DNA from: Planctomycetota bacterium
GTDB taxonomy: Bacteria > Planctomycetota > Planctomycetia > Gemmatales > Gemmataceae
Length of the DNA stretch: 54,834 nucleotides
Direction: 5' to 3'
NCBI GenBank assembly: GCA_021413735.1
Contig: JAIOPV010000015.1
Coordinates: forward strand, 1 to 54,834
In this document: positions 1-8,394 of the stretch, piece by piece
How positions within the stretch are numbered: the stretch's first letter is position 1
How the letters are laid out: every line of letters starts with the position of its first letter
Program-made: the position numbers and the translations under genes
Notes under the pieces: model-generated
Told to the model about the DNA's origin: nothing
Database searches by the model: none
Seen by the model: the letters and a program-made list of their open reading frames with translations, nothing else

Positions 1-3
1 AAA

Positions 4-99
4 ATCTGGGGGCGAGGTGAGGCGCAGCGGCTTCTCTTCGAGGCTGTTGGGTGTGTTGAGCAATAGAGAAACGCTATCAGCCCCACCTCGCCCCCAGAT
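4..99. repeat. intergenic inverted repeat, 16-bp perfect arms
   Basis: Positions 4-19 and 84-99 are perfect reverse complements (16 bp). A second GC-rich dyad (a CGCGAC/GTCGCG stem around an AGTCTTCG core) follows at about 112-140. No coding signal is visible in 1-198. The segment lies downstream of the RND adaptor gene, so it could end that transcript, but there is no T-run. It resembles the other hairpins in this window in design but not in sequence. Confidence 0.7.
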
Positions 100-198
100 G
101 TTTGGGGGAGAGGTCGCGACGAGTCTTCGAGTCGCGGGTGAGGGGGGCTTGGATTGCCTGACGTCCACGTGATGCTGATCCATCTGTTCCGCCCGTTC

Positions 199-1530
199 TT
201 ATTGTTTCTTCTCACCGGATTGTTTCCGGCGGGGTGGTGGAGCATCGCCACCCGCGAGCGTCGGCATCGCCACTTGCTCGGGTTCAATCACCAGTCGCGG
301 TCGAAGTTGTTGCAACCCACCGACGACCACCCATTCACCTGGCTTCACGCCGGTTTCAATTTCTTTGCCCACACCAGCCTTGTAAGGCTCGATCACTCGC
401 AAGCCGTCTTCCTGAAGTGCCCCGGTTACCACCCGCCGATATTGCACCTTGTTCTCGCCATCAACGACATACACGAACTTCAATCCCTGATCCGACCCGA
501 TGGCGCGGTCAATGACGAGTTGTGCTTTGTGCAAGTCGCCGAGTGGGAACCGCACGCGGACGAACATCCCCGGAATCAAAGACGACAAACCTCTCGGGCG
601 TACACTCCGGAACACGCCCCGCACAGCAACGGTTCCCGTCGAGGGGTTCACTTGATTGTTGATGAAGTCGAGTTTGCCACGCCGAGGGAACCCTTCTTCG
701 CCTTCGGTCGCCATGAAGACGGGGAAATTCGACCGCTGGAGGACCGACGCCCCAACTCGCCAACCCAACCCGCCCGTGACAGACATCAGGGCGTGCGTCT
801 CGGGCTGCGACAACGGCGGCGTGACATCGCTCGCGTCGATCACCTTCTTGATTCGCTGGGAGGTTCGATCCTCGATGTCGAAATAAGCGTACATGTAATC
901 CATGCCGACGATGGTGGTCAGCAGCGTTTGATCCTGCGTCACGAGGTTGCCGGCCGTGTAGTAGTACCGGCTGATCTGGCCTCTGATCGGAGCACGAACC
1001 TGCGTGTAACTCAGGTTCAGCTTGGCATTGTCGAGCATCGCCTGTGCCGCCTTGATGCGAGCGTCGGCTTCATCGACTGCGGCCTTGTCTTGATCGAGTT
1101 GAAGTTGGCTCACCACGCCCGCCGCACGCGGGGAGTTGTCGCGGTCGTAGATGGTCTTCGCGAGGTTGTACGACGCCTGATTAAGCACAACTTGACTGTG
1201 CGCTTGATCCACCAACGCCTGATACGGTCGCGGGTCGATCTCGAAGAGGAGATCGCCTTCCTGAACTTCCGCACCTTCCTCGAACGGCATCTTCATGAGG
1301 AACCCGGTGACGCGGGCACGGATACTCACGGATTGAACTGCATCCGTGCGCCCCGTGTAGTCCGCGAAGTCGGACACTTCCCGCTCGACGAGATGGCTCA
1401 CGGGAATGATCGGGGGTTTCGGCGTGGGGATTTCGACTGCCTTGCGTTTGCAACCGGCAGCGCCGCCGAAAAGCACACTCAGCAGGATCGCAACCCTGAT
1501 GACCGAACGGAGTGAGCAGAGTGGCGTCAT
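199..1530 (-). CDS. RND efflux periplasmic adaptor (membrane fusion lipoprotein)
   Basis: This is an HlyD/AcrA-type adaptor that would link an inner-membrane RND pump to an outer-membrane channel. The N-terminus is a lipoprotein signal with lipobox ending GAAGC (Cys27 from the chosen ATG). A biotinyl/lipoyl-like hairpin domain (RARVTGFL, then EGAEVQEGDLLFEIDPRPY) follows, then an alpha-helical hairpin (SYNLAKTIYDRD onward), the second lipoyl half (NLSYTQVRAPIRG) and a beta-barrel region. I prefer ATG at 1530 over GTG at 1548 because AAGAGA lies about 7 nt upstream of the ATG and no ribosome site precedes the GTG. The length (443 aa) is normal. The pump gene would be expected next, beyond the left edge. 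Substrate cannot be told. Confidence 0.9.
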   Translation of the reverse strand: MTPLCSLRSVIRVAILLSVLFGGAAGCKRKAVEIPTPKPPIIPVSHLVEREVSDFADYTGRTDAVQSVSIRARVTGFLMKMPFEEGAEVQEGDLLFEIDPRPYQALVDQAHSQVVLNQASYNLAKTIYDRDNSPRAAGVVSQLQLDQDKAAVDEADARIKAAQAMLDNAKLNLSYTQVRAPIRGQISRYYYTAGNLVTQDQTLLTTIVGMDYMYAYFDIEDRTSQRIKKVIDASDVTPPLSQPETHALMSVTGGLGWRVGASVLQRSNFPVFMATEGEEGFPRRGKLDFINNQVNPSTGTVAVRGVFRSVRPRGLSSLIPGMFVRVRFPLGDLHKAQLVIDRAIGSDQGLKFVYVVDGENKVQYRRVVTGALQEDGLRVIEPYKAGVGKEIETGVKPGEWVVVGGLQQLRPRLVIEPEQVAMPTLAGGDAPPPRRKQSGEKKQ

Positions 1531-1804
1531 GGAGTTTCTCTTGAACACGGGTCGCGGGAACAGTCGTCACTTGCGCCGAGTGATATTGAGGAAGGCCAGC
1601 AAAGCGACGTTAATGCAAGGAACGCGCCGAAGCGGGGGGACCACCATATTCTTCACTTCGCTGTCACTTTCAAACACAATTGCAGCGAATCGAGTTCCGC
1701 CACCAGTTCAACGTGGGTTAAGCTGGAAGTCACATCGCTGATTTTGCGCTGGGTGGCGAAAAAGACGCCAGCCGAACTCTCGCCTGATTTGAAGGAGTGT
1801 TCCG

Positions 1805-2461
1805 GTGGGTGAACGCTGTTCTCGCTGTCTGCAACTGGTGCCGTTGGGCGACAACGGGCGTCGGCCGCCGTGGTGCCCACATTGCGGCGTGGACTACGTC
1901 CCCGCTCCGGAGATGCCTCCAGAACTTCAACCACTCACTCTGGCTTCAGGTCGTCCGGTTGCGGGTGGGAGTCTGAGTTCGGAGTCGGGATGGCTCAAGA
2001 TTGTGATGATCGTTGGTGGGCTTATGATCGCTTTCGCCGCGTTCAAGATGCTGGACGACTGGCTCGTCTTTGATCCCGATAAGCCAGCCCGTGAGACGCA
2101 CCAAACTCATTTTCGATCCGCTCGTGAGAACCGGCCAGCCTCAATCGAATTCACCCGAGGCGACCGACACATATCACTCACGGATCCCGTGGAGATCGCG
2201 TTGTTCCTCGATTTGTTGAGCAACGCCAAGCAGATTCATGCCCATCATTCGCATTCGATGAACGTCGTGACTTTCACCTGCCCAGCTCTGCAAGACACTT
2301 ACTCCTTCGGGCGTGACTCTTCGATTGATGGCGAATACTGGCTCGAAGTTTACCAGCCGGACCGGCCAGGCCCGACGAAGACTCGCCGGGTGGTTCATTT
2401 CGCCTCGCCAGAGATGAAGGAGTGGCTCCAACGCACCAAGATCGCGGCATTGCAGGAGTGA
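1805..2461 (+). CDS. zinc-ribbon single-pass membrane protein, unknown function
   Basis: I do not recognise the family. The 218-aa product starts with GTG. It opens with a four-cysteine zinc-ribbon pattern (CSRC at residues 5-8, CPHC at about 24-27). After a Pro-rich linker comes one hydrophobic segment (about 64-82, IVMIVGGLMIAFAAFKML), then a soluble C-terminal domain of about 130 residues with no motif I know. Topology would place the ribbon in the cytoplasm. The gene converges with the isomerase gene, only 4 nt separating the stops. The 256 bp upstream (1549-1804) shows no other gene. Coding status rests on length, frame integrity and the paired cysteines. Confidence 0.7.
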   Translation: MGERCSRCLQLVPLGDNGRRPPWCPHCGVDYVPAPEMPPELQPLTLASGRPVAGGSLSSESGWLKIVMIVGGLMIAFAAFKMLDDWLVFDPDKPARETHQTHFRSARENRPASIEFTRGDRHISLTDPVEIALFLDLLSNAKQIHAHHSHSMNVVTFTCPALQDTYSFGRDSSIDGEYWLEVYQPDRPGPTKTRRVVHFASPEMKEWLQRTKIAALQE

Positions 2462-2465
2462 GCGA

Positions 2466-3308
2466 TCACGCTTCGGCCAGGCACTCTCGCAAGAACCGAA
2501 CGCCGTGTTCGATATCCTGGTAGCGTTCCAACTGCGTCCCAACCTCTCGCTCGATGCACATTGCTCCGCGATAGCCGATCTTCTTCAAAGCCTTCACGAA
2601 CGCTCGCGTGTTCGTCTGCCCGCGACCCAGCGGAACCTCCGAACCCCACGTACCCTTCGTCGTCGGCCGGTTCCCGTCCTTCAAGTGAACACTGCGGATG
2701 AACGGCGCGAGCAACTCCACCGCTTTCAACGGATCGTCCATGTCGTAGAGCAGCATGTTTGCCGGGTCAAAGTTCACCATCAGATTCGGGCACTTCAAAT
2801 CGGTCAGCGTTTGTTTCAACAATTCGCTCGACTCCTGACCGGTTTCAAACGACACCGTGATACCAGCTTGCTTGGCAAGCTCCGAGACGTGCGCGAGCGT
2901 ATCGAGGAATGGTTTGCGGGCGGGATCGCCGACGTGCGGGAGGAAGCCCGCGTGCAGCATGATGTCCGTGAGCCCGAGTTCCTTGGTGCGGTTCAATGCC
3001 CACTTGAAGCGTTCCAATCGCTCGGGTCGCGTTGCGGGGTCACCGAACCCGCCGGTCTTCTCGATGGTCTGTGGTGATGTGTAGTCTTCGCCGGGGAAAC
3101 CGAGCATACAGCCACTCATGCGAAACCCGGCTGCCTTTGCTGCTGCGGGCATCGCGTCGCCTTCGTCCCACGAGGCGTGGTGGGGGTCGCCGCACGCAAT
3201 CTGAACGACGTCGATCTTGAGTCGGTCGAGGAACGATTTCAACTCCGGGATGCTCGTGACTTGCAACGACCAACTGCACACCCCGATCGCGAGCGGCTCA
3301 ATCGCCAT
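2466..3308 (-). CDS. sugar phosphate isomerase/epimerase (xylose isomerase-like TIM barrel)
   Basis: The 280-aa product has the AP endonuclease 2/xylose isomerase-like TIM-barrel pattern. The first strand is IGVCSWS and the metal-binding positions typical of the family are visible: a Glu in VSFETGQES, an Asp in VNFDPANML, a His in SVHLKDGNR and a Glu near the end in MCIEREVG. There is no signal peptide, so it is probably cytoplasmic. Planctomycetes carry many such paralogues for sugar or inositol metabolism and the substrate cannot be told here. Start ATG at 3308. The neighbours give no pathway clue. Confidence 0.85.
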   Translation of the reverse strand: MAIEPLAIGVCSWSLQVTSIPELKSFLDRLKIDVVQIACGDPHHASWDEGDAMPAAAKAAGFRMSGCMLGFPGEDYTSPQTIEKTGGFGDPATRPERLERFKWALNRTKELGLTDIMLHAGFLPHVGDPARKPFLDTLAHVSELAKQAGITVSFETGQESSELLKQTLTDLKCPNLMVNFDPANMLLYDMDDPLKAVELLAPFIRSVHLKDGNRPTTKGTWGSEVPLGRGQTNTRAFVKALKKIGYRGAMCIEREVGTQLERYQDIEHGVRFLRECLAEA

Positions 3309-3820
3309 GACGTGTTCTCCGCGGTTATTGTTCCTGTTGCGGGTGATTGTACAGCGAGCGGAGGACGAACGCGAGTGTCCGATGAAGCAGGAAAGTGTCG
3401 ACCAGTCGGACAGAATAATTGTACGATTAACAAACTATAACACATGATTGACAGAATGTAAACCATTTCGGAATAATGACTTGAAATACTGTTACACAAA
3501 GTGGACAGTTATGGCTTCACAATTGCAAATGATGTTAGCACGCCGCCTGAACCTGTGTTGTTGCTTTTGCAACCCACCACCAAATCAAGCTCCACCGTTG
3601 CCCTTGGAGCGCGGGTTTGGGGTCGAGGACGCCGTGTTCGCCCACGCGTCGTCCTCCCCCAATTCCGTACGGTAGCCACCCCCGTCTTCGACTCTTCTTC
3701 ACCACTGAACAATCCTTGAAAGCCAACCTCTGACCACGAGAATGCTCACGTTGCCCAATTGGAGTGGATGAGAACGCAACCGGTCGCGTTCTCATCTGCG
3801 TGGACCATCGAGGGTGAGTC
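3309..3820. other. 512-bp divergent intergenic region with an AT-rich pocket
   Basis: No convincing gene was found: short frames here have unusual, low-complexity composition. About 3405-3545 is clearly more AT-rich than its surroundings. A promoter-like pair lies on the plus strand: TTGACA at 3448-3453 and AATAAT at 3472-3477 (18-bp spacing). It is 340 bp before the aldo/keto reductase start, so either a long leader or a small untranslated RNA would be made, if it is active. The segment 3560-3740 is GC-rich and featureless to me. Confidence 0.4.
3767..3796. repeat. hairpin in the leader of the aldo/keto reductase gene
   Basis: GATGAGAACGC (3767-3777) and GCGTTCTCATC (3786-3796) are perfect 11-bp arms around an 8-nt loop, 24 nt before the GTG start at 3821. 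It could be an operator or a transcript hairpin. No T-run follows, so a terminator is unlikely. Confidence 0.6.
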
Positions 3821-4804
3821 GTGGAATACGTCAACCTTGGCCGCACAGGTTTGAAGGTTTCTCGCATCTGTCTCGGATGCATGACCTACGGCAGCAGCAA
3901 GTGGCGGCCGTGGGTGCTCGACGACGACGCGAGCCGGCCGTTCATTCGGCATGCGTGGGAAGCGGGTATCAACTTCTTCGACACCGCCGATATGTATTCC
4001 GACGGCGTCAGCGAGGAAGTCCTTGGCCGTGCGCTTCGCGAGTTCGCCATTCCACGCGAGCAGGTGATCGTTGCGACGAAGGTGTTCAACCCGATGGGCA
4101 CTTCGCTGAACGAACGCGGGCTGTCTGCGAAGCACATTCGTCATGCTATCGATGCTAGCCTCAAGCGGTTGCAACTCGATTACGTGGACCTCTACCAGAT
4201 TCACCGCTTCGATCCAACGACGCCCGTGGAAGAAACGCTCGGCGCACTCGACGCTGCTGTGCGTGCGGGGAAGGTGCTACACATCGGCGCGTCGAGCATG
4301 TTTGCCTGGCAACTCGCGAAGATGCTGCACACTTCCGAACGGCTCGGCCTGGCGCGATTTGTCACGATGCAGAACCATTACAACCTCGTCTATCGCGAAG
4401 AGGAACGCGAGGTGAACCCACTCTGCCGCGATGAGGGGTTGGGGTTGTTGCCGTGGAGCCCGCTGGCTCGCGGCTTCCTGACAGGCAACCGTCGGCGTGG
4501 CGATCCTGGCGACACAAGCCGAGCGAAGACCGACGACTTCGCACAGAAGTTGTATTTCAGTGACGCCGATTTCGATGTCGTGGACCGCGTCACCGAAGTG
4601 GCGAAGAATCGCGGGGTGCCGAACTCGCAGGTGGCGCTCGCGTGGATGCTGCAACAGCCTTGCGTGACGGCTCCGATCATCGGAGCGTCGAAGCTACATC
4701 ATCTCGACGACGCGATTGCATCGCTGAACGTGAAGTTGGACGCATCGGAAGTGAAGTCGTTGGAAGAACCGTATCGCCCGCACGCCATCCTTGGCCACTC
4801 TTGA
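3821..4804 (+). CDS. aldo/keto reductase
   Basis: A 327-aa NAD(P)H-dependent oxidoreductase with the AKR (beta/alpha)8 barrel. The catalytic tetrad is visible: Asp54 and Tyr59 in FFDTADMYSDG, Lys87 in VIVATKVF, His128 in DLYQIHRF. The family-typical segment WSPLARGFLTG and the C-terminal cofactor-binding stretch (APIIGASKLHHLDDAI) are present. It resembles the YajO/general-stress subgroup. It starts with GTG at 3821. It converges with the ABC-F gene with a 6-nt gap. The physiological carbonyl substrate is unknown. Confidence 0.92.
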   Translation: MEYVNLGRTGLKVSRICLGCMTYGSSKWRPWVLDDDASRPFIRHAWEAGINFFDTADMYSDGVSEEVLGRALREFAIPREQVIVATKVFNPMGTSLNERGLSAKHIRHAIDASLKRLQLDYVDLYQIHRFDPTTPVEETLGALDAAVRAGKVLHIGASSMFAWQLAKMLHTSERLGLARFVTMQNHYNLVYREEEREVNPLCRDEGLGLLPWSPLARGFLTGNRRRGDPGDTSRAKTDDFAQKLYFSDADFDVVDRVTEVAKNRGVPNSQVALAWMLQQPCVTAPIIGASKLHHLDDAIASLNVKLDASEVKSLEEPYRPHAILGHS

Positions 4805-4810
4805 CGCGAA

Positions 4811-6622
4811 TCAGCCCGTCCCTGAACGACGGGCTTCCAACTCCTGCCAGCGTGCGAACAGCTTCTCGACCGCCGCTTGCGCTTCTTCCAGTGCCTTGCA
4901 CGCCGTGGACATCGCGACGTGATCGGACGGCGAAACCTTCGCAACATCTGCCTCACGGGCGGCGACAGTTGCTTCCGCTTTGGTGATCGCAGCCTCCATT
5001 CCTTCCCACTCCTGCTGCTCCTTGTAGCTCAGTTTCTTCGGCTTCGCGGCAACTGTCGCCGACGCTTTCGGAGCCGCGTTCTGCGGCTTCGACAGTTCCG
5101 CTGTCGAGCGTTCATAAGCCGTCAACCACTGATTGACATTCCCGTACGGCGACGAGCCACCGCGACCGTCGAGGCCGATCACTTCCGTGCAAAGGCGATC
5201 CATCAAGTCTCGGTCGTGCGTGACCAGCACCACGGCACCCGGGAATTCGGCAAGGCTCTCTTCCAGCACTTCGAGCGAGGCGATGTCGAGGTCATTGGTG
5301 GGTTCGTCGAGGAACAGCACATCGGCGGGCTTCAGCATCAACTGTGCGATCCGCACGCGGGCCTGCTCGCCACCCGAAAGCGCACTCATCTCCAGATTCA
5401 ACTGTTCGGCCTTGAAGAGAAATCGTTGAGCCCACGCCGCGACGTGCAACGGACGATCTCCGAACGTGACGTGCTCCCCGTTAGGTGAAAGCGCCTCCCG
5501 CAGCGACAGCGACAAATCGAGATCCGCCCTACCCTGCTCGAACATCACCATTCGCAAGCCATCGGCGCGAGTGACGACGCCCGTATCGGGGGCCATCTGC
5601 CCGGCCATAATCCGCATGAGCGTGCTTTTCCCACTGCCGTTGGGACCAAGCAACCCGAGCTTCGTTCCCGGACTCAGCATCAGATCAACATCGCTGAACA
5701 GCGGCCGCCCACCAAGCGATTTGCTGATGCCGGTCGTGGTGAGCAGCTTGCGTGTCTGGCGACCGGTTCCCGCGAAGTCGATGCCAGCGACGTTGGTCGC
5801 AGCCGTGCGATACTTCAGATCTGCGAGTTCCTCACGACGTGCGCCAGCCGCTTCAATTCGAGAACTCGCTTTGCGAGTTCTCGCTTGTGCCTTGTGACCG
5901 AGCCATTCCGTTTCCCGTCGAACCTGATTCGCGACAGCAGCGCGCTGTCGGTCCTGCGCTTCGAGGAACTCATCTCGCCGATCAGCGAAGTCGTCGTACC
6001 CGGACGCGACCCGAAACGCCCCACCCGGATACACGCGACTGACTTCAAGGATTTCGTCGGCAATCGCACGGAGAAACGCCCGGTCGTGGGTCGCGGCGAG
6101 GTACCCGAACGGCGCCCCACGGAGGAGGCGTTCCAGCCAGATGACGCCCGGCAGATCAAGATGGTTGGTCGGTTCGTCGAGCAGAAGCAGATCGGGTTTG
6201 CGGGCGAGCTGCCGAGCGACCGCGAGCCGCTTTCGCCAGCCGCCGGACATCGTTTCCGCAAGCTGATCGTGGTCGGCGAACCCAACCTGCGTGAGCGTGA
6301 TCGCGGCTTGCGTCTCGGCGTCGTGTTCTTCGTGCCCGTCAGCCTTAAGCGCTTCGACGAGCACCTGACTTGCGGATAAGCCAGCGGGAAACACGTCATC
6401 TTGTGGGATGTAGCCGATGCGTACCCCGCGACGCGACGTGATGGTGCCAGCGTCGGCGGTTTCGAGGCCCGCGAGAATCTTCACGAGCGTGGACTTCCCG
6501 GCACCGTTCGGACCGATCAGCCCGACACGCTCGCCGGCGCGAAGATCGAGGCACAGGTCTGCGAAGAGGGGTCGGTGGGCGAACGATTTGGTTAGCCCCT
6601 GAGCACTGAGCAAAAGCGACAT
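4811..6622 (-). CDS. ABC-F family ATPase (Uup-like)
   Basis: A 603-aa soluble protein with two ABC ATPase domains and no membrane segments, as in ABC-F translation factors. Domain 1 has Walker A GPNGAGKST, signature SGGWRKR (the variant seen in Uup-type proteins) and Walker B LLLLDEPTNHLD. Domain 2 has GPNGSGKST, LSGGEQAR and LFLDEPTNDLD. The C-terminus (about 540-603) is a charged Lys/Glu-rich coiled coil, again Uup-like. I chose the ATG at 6622 (MSLLLSAQGLTK), where family similarity starts. The frame runs 25 codons further up, but that part (QRRKRQPC...) is intergenic sequence beside the hairpin at 6678-6722. Confidence 0.92.
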   Translation of the reverse strand: MSLLLSAQGLTKSFAHRPLFADLCLDLRAGERVGLIGPNGAGKSTLVKILAGLETADAGTITSRRGVRIGYIPQDDVFPAGLSASQVLVEALKADGHEEHDAETQAAITLTQVGFADHDQLAETMSGGWRKRLAVARQLARKPDLLLLDEPTNHLDLPGVIWLERLLRGAPFGYLAATHDRAFLRAIADEILEVSRVYPGGAFRVASGYDDFADRRDEFLEAQDRQRAAVANQVRRETEWLGHKAQARTRKASSRIEAAGARREELADLKYRTAATNVAGIDFAGTGRQTRKLLTTTGISKSLGGRPLFSDVDLMLSPGTKLGLLGPNGSGKSTLMRIMAGQMAPDTGVVTRADGLRMVMFEQGRADLDLSLSLREALSPNGEHVTFGDRPLHVAAWAQRFLFKAEQLNLEMSALSGGEQARVRIAQLMLKPADVLFLDEPTNDLDIASLEVLEESLAEFPGAVVLVTHDRDLMDRLCTEVIGLDGRGGSSPYGNVNQWLTAYERSTAELSKPQNAAPKASATVAAKPKKLSYKEQQEWEGMEAAITKAEATVAAREADVAKVSPSDHVAMSTACKALEEAQAAVEKLFARWQELEARRSGTG

Positions 6623-6677
6623 GCAACGTTCCGGGTGATCTTGGTCTGCTGTTCCCCGGTATTGTACGGCGCACGGC

Positions 6678-6722
6678 TGCCGCTTGCGGCGTTGCAAAAC
6701 AAGTGCAACGCCGCAAGCGGCA
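6678..6722. repeat. intergenic hairpin, 19-bp perfect arms
   Basis: Arms 6678-6696 and 6704-6722 are perfectly complementary (19 bp, TGCCGCTTGCGGCGTTGCA) with a 7-nt loop AAACAAG. It lies between two minus-strand genes, just after the NHL protein stop and 56 nt before the ABC-F start. The stem is clearly related to the hairpin at 16672-16714 (shared GCTTGCGG core and CAAG in the loop) and to the palindrome at 21920-21951. Confidence 0.85.
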
Positions 6723-6730
6723 AATGGTCC

Positions 6731-7774
6731 TCACGCCACCTTCTTCAACAGCGTCACGCGGCCCGTTGAAACCCATTCGACCACGATGATGTTGCCGTCC
6801 TTGTCGAAGCACGCGTCGTGCGGGTGAACGAACTTGCCCGACACCCACTCCTTCGGCTGACTGCGAATCTTGAAGCCATCCAGCACCTTCTTCCGCCATT
6901 CTGGGTCGTCGCCGAGGTGCACGATCGGCTTGTTTTCCTTGTCGAGAATGCTGACGCGAGCGTGCAGGTCGGGTACGAGCAGCACGTCGCCACGCGTCTT
7001 GGCATGCGCCGGGAACAACACCAGTTCCTTCGACGGCGACGCTGACAATGCTTTGCCTTGTAGGTCGAACCACTGCAGACGTGCGTTCGCGCGATCGCAC
7101 ACCACGATGACTGGCTTCTCCTTGTTGCGGAGGTCGAGCCAGTTGCCGTGCGGCGTTTTCATCTTGCCGAGGGCTTCGCCGACGCCGCCATAGACGGTCA
7201 CGAGCTTGCCATCCTTGTCATAGTTCAGCAGGTAGTGAGAGCCGTAGCCGTCGCCGACGGTGAAGCCGCCATCGGGCAGCCAACTGATGTTCGTCGGGTT
7301 GTACGCGGTCTTCGGGTTCTCGTATTCCTTGCACTCAGGCCGCCCTTTCTCCCACACGACCTTTCCCTTGAGGTCGGTCTTCACGAGCTTCATCTTCGGC
7401 GTCCAAGTGTTGGACAGATAGATGAACTCGTCGGAGCCTTCTTTGCGAATCTCGATCCCGTGACCGCCGCCGTGCCATTCCTTGCCAAAGGAGCGAACGA
7501 ACTTGCCCTTCGGGTCGAACACGAGAACCGTGTCCATTTGCTTGCCGACGCCCTGATGCGTGATGTACACGAGCCCTTCGGAATCGGTCGTGACATTGTG
7601 CGTCGTTTGCCAGGCGTAATCGGCGGGCAGCTCGCCCCAGTTGTGAATGCATTGATACTTGTGTTCGCCGCTACCGATAACGGGTGCTTTGTCTTCGGCT
7701 TTGTGGGTCATGCCGAGGAGGGTTGGGCCGGTGGTTGCAACAGCAGCGGTGGCGATGAATTCGCGACGGTTCAT
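6731..7774 (-). CDS. Tat-exported NHL/6-bladed beta-propeller protein
   Basis: A 347-aa protein with a twin-arginine signal at the N-terminus (MNRREFIATAAVATTGP). The rest reads as NHL-type propeller blades: repeats such as DTVLVFDPKGKFVRSFGKEW, DGGFTVGDGYGSHYLLNYDKDGK and ARLQWFDLQGK, with a closing blade DACFDKDGNIIVVEWV. Planctomycetes encode many such exported propellers, often called 6-bladed beta-propeller or peptidylamidoglycolate lyase-like proteins. I see no catalytic motif that separates an enzyme from a binding protein. It is on the same strand as the ABC-F gene but separated by a hairpin, so probably a separate unit. Confidence 0.85.
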   Translation of the reverse strand: MNRREFIATAAVATTGPTLLGMTHKAEDKAPVIGSGEHKYQCIHNWGELPADYAWQTTHNVTTDSEGLVYITHQGVGKQMDTVLVFDPKGKFVRSFGKEWHGGGHGIEIRKEGSDEFIYLSNTWTPKMKLVKTDLKGKVVWEKGRPECKEYENPKTAYNPTNISWLPDGGFTVGDGYGSHYLLNYDKDGKLVTVYGGVGEALGKMKTPHGNWLDLRNKEKPVIVVCDRANARLQWFDLQGKALSASPSKELVLFPAHAKTRGDVLLVPDLHARVSILDKENKPIVHLGDDPEWRKKVLDGFKIRSQPKEWVSGKFVHPHDACFDKDGNIIVVEWVSTGRVTLLKKVA

Positions 7775-7911
7775 CGTGTGAAGCTCCGAGAGAAGAGGGA
7801 CTGGGCGTGAGCCGGTGGTGGGAAGGCGACGAGATGAAGTGTATGCAACGTTGCCGGCCGACGCAAATATGCAGCGGGCGGGAATAAATCGAGTGTGTGA
7901 GGGAGTGTACC

Positions 7912-8322
7912 TTATTCGTCAAATGGTGAGCAGGACGTAATATGTTTGCGGTTTCGACGAGCGTCTTGGAACGCTCCGACCCACGGCGACGCCAACCCGA
8001 GCCCGAGCAAGAAGGTCACGCTCCCGAACCAGATCAGAAACGCCAACAGATCGGGTCTGTCTGCCACTGACGGGTTTCTGAAGCCGAGGCCGACTGCGAA
8101 CACTGCTGAACCGATCAGCAAGACGGTCATCAGCCACCGTGCCCAACCAGCTCCATCCCACACCTGCCACAACAGCCAGCCAGTGAGCATGACACGGCCA
8201 ATTTGCGTCACGCGAAACGTTCCAGCCTGGAGAGCCAAAACAGCCACGGCAAGTTCGCCGAGAGTCGCGGCGAAAATGAGGAGAATGACAATCACTTTTC
8301 CAAACCGGGCCTTGTGATCCAC
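7912..8322 (-). CDS. small four-helix membrane protein, unknown function
   Basis: A 136-aa protein, unrecognised, with about four hydrophobic segments: VIVILLIFAATLGELAVAVL, a second around IGRVMLTGWLLWQVW, WLMTVLLIGSAVFAVGLGF, and LLAFLIWFGSVTFLLGLGL. The tail is charged (FQDARRNRKH). I prefer the GTG at 8322 because AGGGG lies 7 nt upstream; a TTG at 8340 is possible. It has its own gap of 137 bp from the downstream propeller gene and 54 bp from the kinase gene upstream. Confidence 0.65.
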   Translation of the reverse strand: MDHKARFGKVIVILLIFAATLGELAVAVLALQAGTFRVTQIGRVMLTGWLLWQVWDGAGWARWLMTVLLIGSAVFAVGLGFRNPSVADRPDLLAFLIWFGSVTFLLGLGLASPWVGAFQDARRNRKHITSCSPFDE

Positions 8323-8394
8323 GCTTTTACCCCTCGGCAATCCAAGTTTGAGCTTGGAATTATCGACTCGCGCTTGACGACTCTCAACGGCTTG

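Noticed and set aside
154-1515. 453-codon open frame on the plus strand
   Set aside because: Antisense to the RND adaptor gene, which has a lipobox and family domains.
3448-3675. 75-codon plus-strand frame in the AT-rich gap
   Set aside because: Cys/Pro-rich odd composition, no ribosome site and no similarity that I can see.
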